A model generated the notes under the pieces. The model was given only the letters and a program-made list of their open reading frames with translations. It was not told where the DNA came from and ran no database searches. The position numbers and the translations under genes are program-made. Shown piece after piece: positions 38,665 to 50,450 of a stretch of 64,000 nt of DNA (position 1 is the first letter of the stretch; every line of letters starts with the position of its first letter). The stretch comes from Whitmania pigra (lineage: Eukaryota > Annelida > Clitellata > Hirudinida > Haemopidae), in contig JAJTWR010000228.1 in NCBI GenBank assembly GCA_021613335.1, forward strand, positions 1,747,501-1,811,500, given 5' to 3'.

Positions 38665-41600
38665 ATGGCGGTTTTAATGACGAGAGACTTTTATATCGGC
38701 CTTATCTTGGCCATCAGTTCCAGTATATTTATAGGTTCTAGTTTCATAGTAAAGAAGAAGGGTTTGATGAAATTGTCAGTTAGAGCTGGTTCGTCAGAAT
38801 TGTTTGCTTGATGATGATTATGATCTATAGATGGCATTTACCTAGCTCAATTTAAACTTTTGCTGCACGATTTCTTAGAAGTACATGTTTTAATAACTTG
38901 TTAAAATATCTTAAATCGGTATTTATATTTTTTATTTAATATGATATCGTATTTTTGTTCTTAAAAGTTAAAAGTGATAGCAAGAGCTTTTTCGGATATA
39001 TTAGATGTAAACAAAAAGAAAGGGACAAAATTGGACCATTACAAAATAGTGAGGCAAACAATTGACTCAGTAAAGGAAACAACAACTTCAATATATTAAA
39101 TAGTTACTTCAGTCCAAGTTTTACTAAGGAAACAATATGGAACATACCAGAACTGCCAATGAGAATCCAAGAGATTGAGATAAAGTTAGATACAGTGAAC
39201 TTCTCAAAAACAGGAGTAATTAAGCAACTGGAAGATTTGAAAGTAGACAAGAGCCCTAGCATAGACAGCCTACATCCTAAACTACTATTTGAGACAAGAA
39301 TAGTTATAGGAGAAGCATTTGCAAACTTATTTGTTAAATCATTTGACTCAGGAATAATACCAAGAGACTGGAAAGACGCAGTAGTAGTTCCTCTGTTCAA
39401 AAAGGGAAGTAGGAGTTTGCCATCCAACTACAGGCCAGTAAGTTTAACTTCTGTAGTTTGCAAGATAATGGAAAGAATGATCAAAGAGGCTGTATCAACT
39501 TTTTTTGGAAGAAACGAAGTGATTGGGAACAGATCATGTTCAACCTTGCTACTTGAGTTTTTTGAAGAAATTTATGACTGGGTTGATCATGACAGGCTGT
39601 AGATGTAGTGTATTTAGACTTTGTAAAAGCATTTGATAAGGTGCCCCATCAAAGGCTTCAAAAAAAGCTCAGTGCATGTGGGATTAAAGGCAAACTATTA
39701 CATTGACAGACAAACTGGTTGACAGATAGGAGACAGAAGGTAGGAATTTATTCAGAGTGGCAACCACTGCTTAGCAGCATCCCACAAGGATCGGTGCTTG
39801 GACCTGTGCTTTCCTGCATATATGTAAATGATCTGGATGATGGCATAAAATCTAAATTATCCAAGTTTGCTGACGACACCAAAGTGGCAAGAAGTGTCAG
39901 CAAGCAAGAAGATGTGGAAACACTTCAGGAAGATCTTAACAAGTTATTCAAATGGGCAGAAGATTGGCAAATGCATTTCAACATATGCTCCATTATGCAT
40001 ATGGGATGCAAAAACACGGAAGTTGAATATGTATTTGGAGGAAGCATTCTGAAGCAGTCTAATCATGAAAGAGATCTGGAGGTAATAATGCAGAACAATG
40101 GAAAAGCATTTCTACAGTGCATGGAAGTTGCTAAAAAAGCAAACAGAGTACATGGAATGATAAAGAGAACAGTAATGAGTAGGAACAAGGATGTAATACT
40201 GAGATTGTATAAGGCATTAGTAGGGCCACACCTTGAGTACTATATGCAAGTGTGGAACCCTCATTGGAGAAAGGATGTAGAAGTGTTGGAAAGAGTACAA
40301 AGAAAGGTCAACCAGGATGATAGAAGGTTTTGGAATGCTGAGTTACAAGAAAAGATTAAATGGATATAAATTAACGACTCTGGAAAAGAGAAGAAATAGA
40401 GGGGACCTCATTGAGGCATTCAAACTTTTATCGGGAAGGGAAGGCCTTTTGCCTGAACAGTTTTTCGAAGCCACAAAAAGTGCTTCTACTAGAGGGCACA
40501 ATTATAAATGATATAGGAAGGCTTCGGGAAACTTGAAAAATAATTATTTCAGGACAAGGGTGGTTTCCTTATGGAATAAACTAGATAAGGAAACCATCCA
40601 TGCGGACACAGTAGATAAATTTAAAATGTACTTAAGTAAATTATATAAACTAAGGTTATATTTTTGCACAATAGACAACACCAAATATTTTTTCACAAGT
40701 CGAATTATTAACATTTGGAATAAACTACCTAATAGCTTAGTCTCAGCTAGCACCTATAGTCGCTTCACCTCCCTTCTCAATGAATATGACTTGTCTCCTT
40801 TTCTCGTCTATTACTGATTGAACCTCTCGTTTCTTTTTTTCAATGTTTTGCTGTTTTGATAGTGGGAGGGTAAGAGGCTTCGGTCCTCTACCCACTTAAT
40901 AAAATAAAATAAATAAATAAATAAATTCGGTTATTAGGACTAAAAATAGTGGCTATTACACAGATCCAGGTTTTCTTAACCACTATAATAATTGTTATGT
41001 TATGTTAATGTATTTAATGTCGATGTATTCACTGTAATCATGCAATGTTTATCAAGTAATTGATAGCTTTTTTTTTTGTTCAGGCAGTGGAGGCTATGGC
41101 TACTTAAAGGAATGGCTGTGGTGGGCTGGACTTATACTGAGTAAATATTCATGATGATGATGATGAATGTAATTATTTATTATTACTATTATTTATTAAC
41201 CATAAGCCTGTAAATTATTAAATTAATTTGTAAATACTTGTGATTGATGATGATAAAGTCGTTATAGTAAGGATGATGAGAATGCGTTAAAAAGTCAACT
41301 GACTTAAAAACTGTGTCATACAATTATAAAAAAATTAAGTATCTATGCTTACTCACAGTGTCTTAATGGTAATGTCAACATTATTATAAGAATAATCTAT
41401 GCCGATGGTAGCAGTGATAATGAAGGATAATGATGTAATGATGATGATGATGATGTTAATTAAGATGATGCTGTTGATTATGATGATGGTGCTGATTGCG
41501 ACGATGACAATCTCATCAACCATCGCATCTAACCCCAACAGTGGGCATTGGAGAAGCAGCAAACTTTGTGGCTTATGCTTTTGCACCGGCCACTCTCGTT

Positions 41601-44600
41601 ACACCCCTCGGAGCTCTCAGTGTCTTGTTCAGGTGAAAAATTAATATTCGTCATGTCATTACTCATTAAATATGATGTAATGTAATGCTTGTTGTTGTTG
41701 CACCAATTTGTAGTTGTAGTTTATTTCAATTTGATTTTTCTGAACATATTATTGGTCAACATTATTATTATTAAAATTATTATTTTATTTTATTTTATTC
41801 ATCAATACACCTAGCCTTGATACCTATAACATCAATAACTACAAGTGGTTGTAAAATTTTCATACAATCAGTCTTATGTAGTAAGAAAACTTATACATAT
41901 CAAACATTCACCCCATAATCATAATCATCATTGACCAACAAAAGCTCCTTCCTCGCCTCCCGATTCCTCAAGGAGAAGTTGAACGTGGTGGGTAAGGTCG
42001 GTTGCCTCGTATGCCTCCTCGGATCGACCTTCGTAGTCCTTCACTCCCCTAAGGAACAGGAGGTCAAGTCCCTGCAGGAACTCGAGGGGAGACTTGCAGA
42101 TCCAGGTGGAGATGATGGTGATGATGATTATGATGATAATGATGATGTAGATGTTATGGTGATGATGATTATGATAATAATAATAATAATGTTGATGATG
42201 ATGATGATGACTGTGGTGATAATGATGTTACAGTTATGGTGATGATGCTTATGAAAATTAATTATAATAACTTGTAAATTGTTATTTTTATTATTATCAA
42301 AATTGTTATCAATCTTATTTATCATATTATTTAATTTTTAAAAATGTTTCCATGATGATGGTGATGATAATCTTAGCAATAAACATCATAGGTTTCATCA
42401 CCTACGTCATCATCGTCCTTGTGCTCTCCACGTTCCTCATCTTCTACGTCGGCCCGAGACACGGCACCAGCAACCCCCTGGTCTACGTGACCGTCACGGG
42501 GACGATCGGATCCCTCTCCGTCATGGGCTGCAAGGGGCTCGGAACGGGGATCAAACAGATCATCGCTGGAGACATCAGTCTGTTAGTTGATGAGGTTTTG
42601 CGGCACCATCGCCATCATAGATGCATAGATGATTACATTTAATTTGTTATTTGGTTATTATTTTTTTTTTTTTTATTTAAAGACACGAACGAAGGGCCGA
42701 AGCCTCTAACACGATCGAAAAATAAACTTAAACGCGAAAACTAAGTTCATCACCGCTCCGGCAGATCTAGTTTGAGAAATCGAAAGCGAGGAGAAAAAGT
42801 TTAATAGGAGGTAATAAATTTTCAAAGTTCTTGGAATCTGAGGTAGGGATTAAGATTTAGTTTACAGATTTCAGAATTAAATCGGTTTGTTGTTGAGGAA
42901 TTGACGATATGAGTTCCAGGATCGGACAATGCGGTTAGAGAAAAAGTGTTTGGATATTTCACATCGGGATTTTCTTGTCCTGAGTTTGTGGTTATGGCCT
43001 CTGGTCCTAGTGTAAGTTGATCTAATAAGAGTAGTGGAAATGTTGCTGTGGATAAAGCCATTTTGTAGCTTGTAACAGAGAGTGAGATCGGCCAGTAGTC
43101 GACGCTTTTCCAATGTTGGTAGTTTAAGTGTCTTTAGTCTTTGTAGATATGGATAATGGGCAAGTGTGGGAATGGCCTTTGTGTACCTTTTTTGAATTTT
43201 CTCTATTCTGTCAATGAGTAGTTTTTTATGAGGATTCCAAACGGGAGAGCTGTATTCCAATATTGGTCTAACGTAAGTACAAAATGCTTTTTTAAGGATA
43301 TCTGGGTCTCTAGAGGAAAAAAATGCAAGAATCAATTTGGATATTATGGCTGCTTTCCTGGTGATGTTGTCGATGTGATGGACGAATTTGAGGGAGGAAT
43401 CAATAAGCACTCCCAGATCTCGGATCGTGCCAACTCTCGACAGTCTGTGGTTATTGATCCAATATTCACATGGGTTGAAATTTTTGTTGTAACCAATCAG
43501 CGAGAGTATCTGACATTTGTCGGGAGCAAGCTGTAATTGCCATCTCTCACTCCATTCTACTATTTTGTCAAGAGATCGTTGCAACTGGAGAGAAGAAGTG
43601 TTGTAAAGTTTTACATCGTCAGCAAAGAGCTTACAAATGGTGTCGGAGCTTTTGAATATTTCAGGTAGGTCGTTTATATATAGCAAAAATAGGGTTGGCC
43701 CGAGAACACTCCCCTGAGGAACTCCGCTAGTGACAGCAACCTCTTCTGAGATACATCCACTGATGCTCACTTTTTGTGACCTCACGTATAGAAAATCCTC
43801 AAGCCATCCTTTCATATTGTCATTTACACCATATGTGCGTATTTTGAGCATTAGTTTTATGTGAGAGACAGAGTCAAAGGCCTTACGGAAGTCCAAGTAG
43901 ATGATGTCTAAATTTTGCTTGTCTTGTATGGCGTCTGTCCATCTTTGAGTGCATTCGAGGATATTTGTGGTGGTTGAAAGAGCCGGAATAAAGCCATGTT
44001 GGCTACAGTCGATAAGCTTATGGTTCAAAAGGTATTGCATTAGGGATTTATTTCCATAGCTCTGCAACATGTTGATGTAATAGATATTGGTCTGTAGTTT
44101 TCAGGAGAAGTGGTGGGACCTTTCTTGTGGATGGGTGTTACCAGGGCGACTTTCCAGTCCTGGGGCAATTTATGATCTTTGTAGAATGCGTCGAAAAGGT
44201 GGGATAGTGGAACGGCTAGTGCAGATGCACATTTTTTCAAGAATATGTTTGGAATACCATCCGGCCAGGCTGACAACGATGATTTGAAACCAAGAAGCGT
44301 CGAGTAGACTATATATGGTGTGAACTGAATGTCCGGCATTACAGTAACAGTTTTCAAGGAAGTTCCAGGTTTGTTCCCGACTGTCAATGGTGAAGACTGA
44401 TGAGAAGTAGTTGTTGAAGGCGTTGGCGATCACCGCCGGTTCTCGTGTCAGGGTGCCATCAGAGAGAGCAATCTCTGAAATTCCAGACCTCATGTGCATT
44501 TTTTTGTTAGCGTACTTGTAGAGTTGGCCAATATTCTTGCTGTTGAGTAGTTGAAGTTCCTGAGATTGGTGGTAAGTCTTTATTGTTGTAGCACAACTCT

Positions 44601-45656
44601 TAGCAAACGTGGAATAAATATTTTTGTTGACATTGCTGTTGTCTTTTCTCCAAGTTCTCCAAAGTTTGGATTTTTCCTTAAGCAGTTTGTTGATGAAGTG
44701 AGGGTATCTGTTTTTGCATTTTTTGTCGAGAAGCGAGAATTTTGGTATAAACAGGTGGATAGCCAGGTCAATTTGCTGCTTGAATTCGTTCCAACAGCAA
44801 TTCACGTCGGGACAGAACTGAAAGATTGCACCCCAATCGATATACGAGAGGTATTCATTAATCATAGCGTAGTTTCCTTTCTTAAAGTTATAAGATGATG
44901 GTAATGATTGTCGGTGTTTGGGTAGGTTGAGAGTGTTAGGTCTGAGAACAATGACATTGTGGTCACTGGTTGAGATGGGGCATTGCACCTCAATGTTTGA
45001 TATAAACTGAGAGTCATTTGAAAAGACAAGATCCAGGATGTTATCATGTCGTGTGGAAGATGTTACAAATTGATGGAGGCCACAGTTGTTGAAGAATTCA
45101 AAAAAAGTCTGTAGATGCTGTTGTTGGGTGCTGTGTGGTGGGTCCAATCGAAGGCTGGGAGATTGAAATCGCCAAGTAGACAGATAGTGTGCTTAGTTGA
45201 GCAGAGGTGGTATAAACATTTGATACTTTCACTGGCATAATCCATAGCCTCTAAATCAAATCCTCCAGGACGATAATAAACTATGAGTCTGTAGGTGGAA
45301 TGGTTTGCTGAGAGATCAATACAAACAAGTTCTGTGTTGGAAAACTCGTTTGGTATCTTGATTGTTCGATAAGAAAAATAGTCCTTAATAATTAACATAA
45401 CTCCACCACCCTTTGAATTTCTATCCCAACGTATCACCTGTTAATTGCGTGGGCAAAACAGTGAGCTGGGGAGGTCAGTATTGAGCCATGTTTCAGTACA
45501 ACAAAAAATATCAGGTTCTTCTGTGTTTAAAAACATAAATACTTCATTGAACTTATTGTTGCAACTTCTAAGATTAGTTAAAATCAGCTTATGGAAAGGG
45601 CTGAGTTGTAGTATCCTTCTGAGTTCTAGAAGAACGTTTGGCCAATCTGCAAGCCA

Positions 45657-45687
<31 letters not shown>

Positions 45688-46993
45688 GTATTAATCTCAG
45701 TGAGATTCAATGCAACAACAACTCGCTCACTTCCGATCCTGAAAAGATTGCTAACATCTTCAATAACGTCTGCCAACTCTTGAACGGCAACATTCAGATT
45801 TAAGCCTCGTGTATAAAATTTTGCATGGATTTGCTAAAACCAATCTTTTGAAATGCATTAAATTCTCTCATTATCACATGATACGTGGTCATGTGCGTAA
45901 TCGACACCACAAAATTCTCATTTATTAATCGTGTCATAAAAATCTGGAACTCGCTTCCTGAGGAGATAGTGTCAGATGCTACTTTTTCAAGTTTACAAGT
46001 TTAGTTTTGCATGCTGACCTCTCTCTTTTTAATTGTTGTCGACTGAGCTTCGAGAAATTCAATGAATTGTTCTGCTGTTTCACTTCTGTCTTTTTTTTGC
46101 TCGTCGTTGTTTTCGATTTTATTTGTTTGCTTTCGATTTTATTTAGCGATCGTCTTTAATTTCTTTTTGGTCATATTAGAGGTGCTTTTAAAGTGTCCTT
46201 TGACCAAAATTTTGGCAATAAATAAATTATTATCTTTATTATTATGACGATGACTCATGTCGATTTCCTTAATTGTTCAGACTCGGCAACTGGTTGCTGT
46301 GGATGCTGCTCATCTGCGTAGTTGTCTTCATCTCTATACAAATGGTCTACTTGAACAGGGCACTTGACCTTTTCAACACAGCCATCGTCACACCGATGCT
46401 CTACGTCGTCTTCACAGGTTGCGTCATCCTAGCCTCAGGAATCCTCTTCAAGGTGGGAGTTGTTGTTGTTGTTGTCCGTGTTTTTGTATTTAATTGTTGT
46501 TTTTTGATGTCAGTTATTGTCATTACTGTCACCTTTATTGCTCTACTTAGTACCACCACCATTGATGTGGTTGCCATGGTTACTAAAGAGAAACAGTCGT
46601 TGTTATCAACAACACATCTTCATTGTTATCCCACGTACACAGGAGTGGTCCACCCTGTGTGCTGAGGACATCATAGGGAACCTGTGCGGCTTTTTTACCA
46701 TCATCTCGGGCATCTTCCTCCTCCAGGCTTTCAAGGACCTCAACGTTTCCATCCCAAACCTCGTCTCAAAGTTGAAGAGGGAGGAGGCTCCAGCCATTCC
46801 CCGATATCCATCCAATGGGAGCATGAAGTTATACAGGATGTCCAATGACGAGGAAACGTCATCTCTGATGAGGGAAAGTGAAGGCAGTTGGAAGGTGTCC
46901 ATGGATGGGATTTCCCAGAATGGAGAGGCAAGGGTGTTTGCCCCACAGGATCCCTACTATTACTCGAGGAACGGAGTCAACCCCCAGCTTTAA
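38665..46993 (+). CDS. NIPA2: NIPA-type magnesium transporter
   Basis: Magnesium transporter of the NIPA (DMT-like) family in plasma and endosomal membranes. Exons 38665-38788, 41084-41140, 41542-41632, 41945-42105, 42392-42581, 46281-46452 and 46643-46993 stay in phase and give 381 aa. Family signatures in order: [20 protein letters not shown] (first helix) with [40 protein letters not shown], a [13 protein letters not shown] segment, [14 protein letters not shown], a helix ending [17 protein letters not shown], and [17 protein letters not shown]. About nine helices are expected; the tail (about 90 aa) is hydrophilic with a NDEETSSL segment. It is closest to NIPA2/NIPA1 rather than NIPAL by length. 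The exon 5 donor is taken at GTTAGT (42582), which joins ISL|LGNW. Introns 1 and 5 contain LINE fragments. Confidence 0.93.
39075..40926 (+). mobile_element. CR1-like LINE in NIPA intron 1, degraded, with second copy joined
   Basis: Non-LTR reverse transcriptase remnant, sense to NIPA. Recognisable blocks: [44 protein letters not shown] (39159-39602); [17 protein letters not shown] (about 39605-39660); [10 protein letters not shown] and FADDT (39719-40369); then thumb and C-terminal blocks to 40817. Frame breaks occur at about 39602, 39705, 40365 and 40510. The endonuclease and 5' part are missing. The 3' end has AGAGGCTTCGGTCCTCT and a (TAAA)n tail to 40926. Two successive C-terminal blocks suggest two fused copies (see findings). 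Confidence 0.85.
42661..45783 (-). mobile_element. Near full-length CR1-like LINE in NIPA intron 5
   Basis: Antisense to NIPA. Reading on the minus strand: an APE-type endonuclease part with FCCTETWL (45441-45776), [17 protein letters not shown] and [12 protein letters not shown] (45063-45437), a linker (44170-45147), then reverse transcriptase with [24 protein letters not shown] (44040-44387), [29 protein letters not shown] and the C-terminal WNPH...RGHNHK (42877-44070). At least three frameshifts break the single long ORF, so it is not active. A (TTA)n run (45661-45687) interrupts the N-terminal part. The 3' end carries AGAGGCTTCGGCCCT and a poly(A)-like tail (T tract at 42661-42679 on plus). 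Confidence 0.88.
45784..46235 (+). mobile_element. 3' fragment of another CR1-like LINE
   Basis: Plus-strand peptide fragments [16 protein letters not shown], then after a frameshift [20 protein letters not shown], match the usual end of CR1-type reverse transcriptase ORFs. They are followed by an AT-rich 3' tail with AATAAATAAATTATTA (to about 46235). It abuts the antisense LINE at 45783, forming a head-to-head pair. Confidence 0.7.
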
Positions 46994-49900
46994 AGTCATT
47001 CGTGGAGATCTTAAAAAATTCATTTCAACATGTTTTTGGCTTCTTGCCTTTGCTTTGCGATTTTCCTGTTTTCATTCGTTCCAAGCTGCAACCAATTGGT
47101 GAAGACTTCATGGTGCTTTGTTTGAGTTATTTTTTAAAATTAAGCTCGAATTAATTAATTAAATTACGAAAGGACGAATGTTCAGAAGCATTTGCATATT
47201 CATTGGCGTTTATTTATTTCTGATGACCTCGAATTGCACGGACCTATGATTCTGTAAGAGGAAGGTCTTGCTCAGTGATAAGTTGTTATCTTTAAAATTA
47301 TGCTAAATAAGTTATTTTTTAAATTACGTTAAAGATTTTCCTTGTTATGACTTTTGCCATCATCTCAGCATTGACAGGACTATCGTCACCAGTAATTAAT
47401 ATACAGCCCAATCGTAAAGCCATCTGACTAAATCCCTTTTGGTTCAACTCCTAGCTCTGCACTGATTAAGATCAACATTGAGCGTCGGGAATCAAAACCT
47501 TGCAAGACTTGCTCTTTGCCCCATAAACCCCATTGTCTCGAGTGTTCACTTTGACAGGAATTAATGATTAATTAATTTATTAATATTTATGTGACAATCA
47601 CTTCCATGGTAATCCATCTCTATGCCAATCCCACGTTTGCTCTCATGTGCTCATTCGAATGTTCATAAATAATAATTAATCGTAATGTAATTGACCGATT
47701 GCACAATTGTTAACTAATATGCTCGAGAGATTGTCACAAATAAACATGAGGTGAAGGCAATTTATTCTCAGATCGAGAGGCATGGCAGTTGGCATCGTCC
47801 ATCGCTAAAGAAACATTGCTATTATCAACAATTTAATTGATTACATTCACCAATCACAATGGAATCAATCGGTCTGAGAATCAATCGCTTCCTTTTGTTT
47901 TGACAAAATCGTTGTGACCAATGACGCTTCATAAAAGCGGTTGTGGCTTTAGTCGACTGCCTGTGATGGCGACGGGAGCAATCATTGGATCCCAAAGATC
48001 AAAGAACTGAAGGAATCATATGTTTCTGCAAAAGTTATTTCAATGAGCGATCAACTGCATAGAAATGAAATCATGGTAGGTACCTTGGTCCTTCAACATT
48101 TTGACATCAAGCTTCTATTACAGAGCAAAAGACAACGAATGGCTTGAGATGTTGAGCAATAGGTTAATAGTTTAAAGGTCAATGAGAGGTTTGGACTATG
48201 CACAAATTAGAGCAATACTAATGAACCATGATCACCATGAACATGCATGATGTAAAAGCGATTTCTAGAAAACATTAATTGCAATAACCTGCCAATGCTG
48301 CTGAATCGAGCGAAAGAAAGCTGAGAAGAGAAAGATAAAGCTTTGTAAAGTTTGAAACAACACCGAAGAATAACCATCGAGAAGAGATCAAAAGCAAGAT
48401 ATCCAATAAAAATCGTCCTCTCCAGTGATTGGTCAGATTCAAAATAAATTCACAGGTCCATCCAATCCATCAGCACAAAAATTGATAGTAAAACCCAAGA
48501 CATTCTGATGGTAATTTAAAAAAATAGCTAATTAAAGACAATTTATGAATTAATGGATCACATTATGTGGATAAACGCAGCAGAAAACTAGAATTAACAG
48601 TAAACAAAAGTATTTATGTAATTAAATTAATCACCAAATTTGATATTAAAAGAAAGAGTGATGATGATGTATGCAATGATATGACATCAGAAAGTAAGAG
48701 CACATCCAAATGTTTTGATGACGAACTGAAGAATGAGGAAACGAATCCAGTTGACGCCAATTTGAAATTTTCAAATGCTGATAACTTCACCTAATTTCCT
48801 GAAATGGAAATATATATAACACCAACAGTGCAGTTAAAATAAAAACTAAAGGAAACTACATGAACCTTGATGTTTTGATAAATCCCCACAAATAAATACA
48901 TTCATCTTAATTGTGCTAATAATATTAGTTAGTGTCATATCAATTAATAAATAATTAAATAATAAAAGTCGAGCTCAAACTGTTAAGTTTATTGAAATCT
49001 AAGCTTTAAGCAAATTCTATGGCAGTTATTTTGGTCAGGTGATAATTCAACCTCAAAGCTTTGAATTAAAAACTAACTTTTCAAACTCAATCAGGAAATG
49101 GAATGCTTAAAATTACATCTTGCAAAACTTTCCACTTGAAAACAAATATTAATAAAAGGAGGTTGATTTTGTGAGACAAAAATAATAGAATTATTTTCAT
49201 ACTAATTGTTATTTCCACAATGACAATTACAATGGTTAATTATTTATTATAATTACCGAGGCAGATAATACGAACACGTCGCGTGTCACAAAGCATCAAA
49301 AAAACAAGGAACGGAGTGGCCAAACAGTGTGGCTCGTACAAACAAGAAGCAATCCCACATTTCTCGGATATCTTATCTTATCTTCAAATTTCTTTTCTCA
49401 AACTTTTACCTCAACGTGTTGAAACGATGAAGTGCCTCAAGACGGTACCTCAACCGTCGCATAGTTGAGATGTTACCATAGAAAAATTAAGAGATGATGT
49501 AAGTACAGATTAACAGATAAAGTGTTAGTAAAGTAATTAATAGACAAATTAATAAATACAGATGAAGAAATCGTGAAAAGAAACAAATGCTGCTGCAGTT
49601 TCGAAAGAAAATAAAAAAAAGAAAATGTTGTCAAGAACAGACGAAAAATGGAAATCAAGTTGTAAACAAACCCTTGTAGGTCATGTCAGAAGGTCAAGCG
49701 AAAGCCACGGAATTGAAAGAACGTTTTGGATTCGAAAGATTTTCAGATTCATGAAAAGCACAGCTACAAATGTTGTAGAAACATCTGTATCATCAACACC
49801 ATCACTTTTGATTGAATATTGACAAGCCTAGTGCAACAATTCACGCTACGTTTGACCAATAAAAGGTCACCTGTTTTCTTTCAAAAGAAGCAACTGCAAG

Positions 49901-50450
49901 TGACAGATGGATGGAAGATTGAACAAGCAAACGAATGAATCAACAGTTTCGCAAACGAGAAACAGATACTAAAAAAATGTAACCACACTCCAGATAAGGT
50001 AAGAACAGAACAGAACCAACAACGAGACTTGAAAATGTCAAACTTCTCATATAAAATGAAGAACGGGTTGCAAGCTGTCAAAAGGGAAATGGCGGTGATG
50101 ATTAATTCTAAAAATTAATTTGTTACAATGAAACCAGTGTAGCATCAACTCCAGAGTAAGAGTTGTTGATAAATTAGCCACAGTTTATTGGTCCACATAT
50201 TTTAGATTTCAAGATGTTGGGTGAATCAGGAAACAGGAACCATTCTTGTATGATGATGCAACCATCCTCAATGAATTTCATCTTCAAAAAGGATGGTAAT
50301 TAAAGGTAACTTTAAAATAATAATAATAACAAAATATAATAAAAGACAAACCATTACTAATGGTTAAGTCAACAAAATATATTAGGCCAAACAAAGCATG
50401 AAATCATGATTTGAGACGCACTTCCACAAAGATAAACCCAAGAACCGCCC
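46994..50450. other. NIPA 3' UTR and convergent spacer
   Basis: NIPA (+) and epsin (-) converge. Sequence is AT-rich throughout. The 75-codon frame at 48567-48794 is Lys/Asp/Ser-rich and has no start context, splice pair or domain. A CCAAT/TATA-like cluster at 47915-47935 upstream of an ATG at 47965 gives only 15 codons. I call no gene here. Confidence 0.6.
50184..50189 (-). terminator. Possible epsin poly(A) signal
   Basis: TTTATT on plus (AATAAA on minus) 262 nt beyond the epsin stop codon. Confidence 0.35.

Noticed and set aside
48567..48794. 75-codon ORF rich in Lys, Asp and Ser
   Set aside because: No splice partners, domain or composition shift; likely chance in AT-rich spacer.
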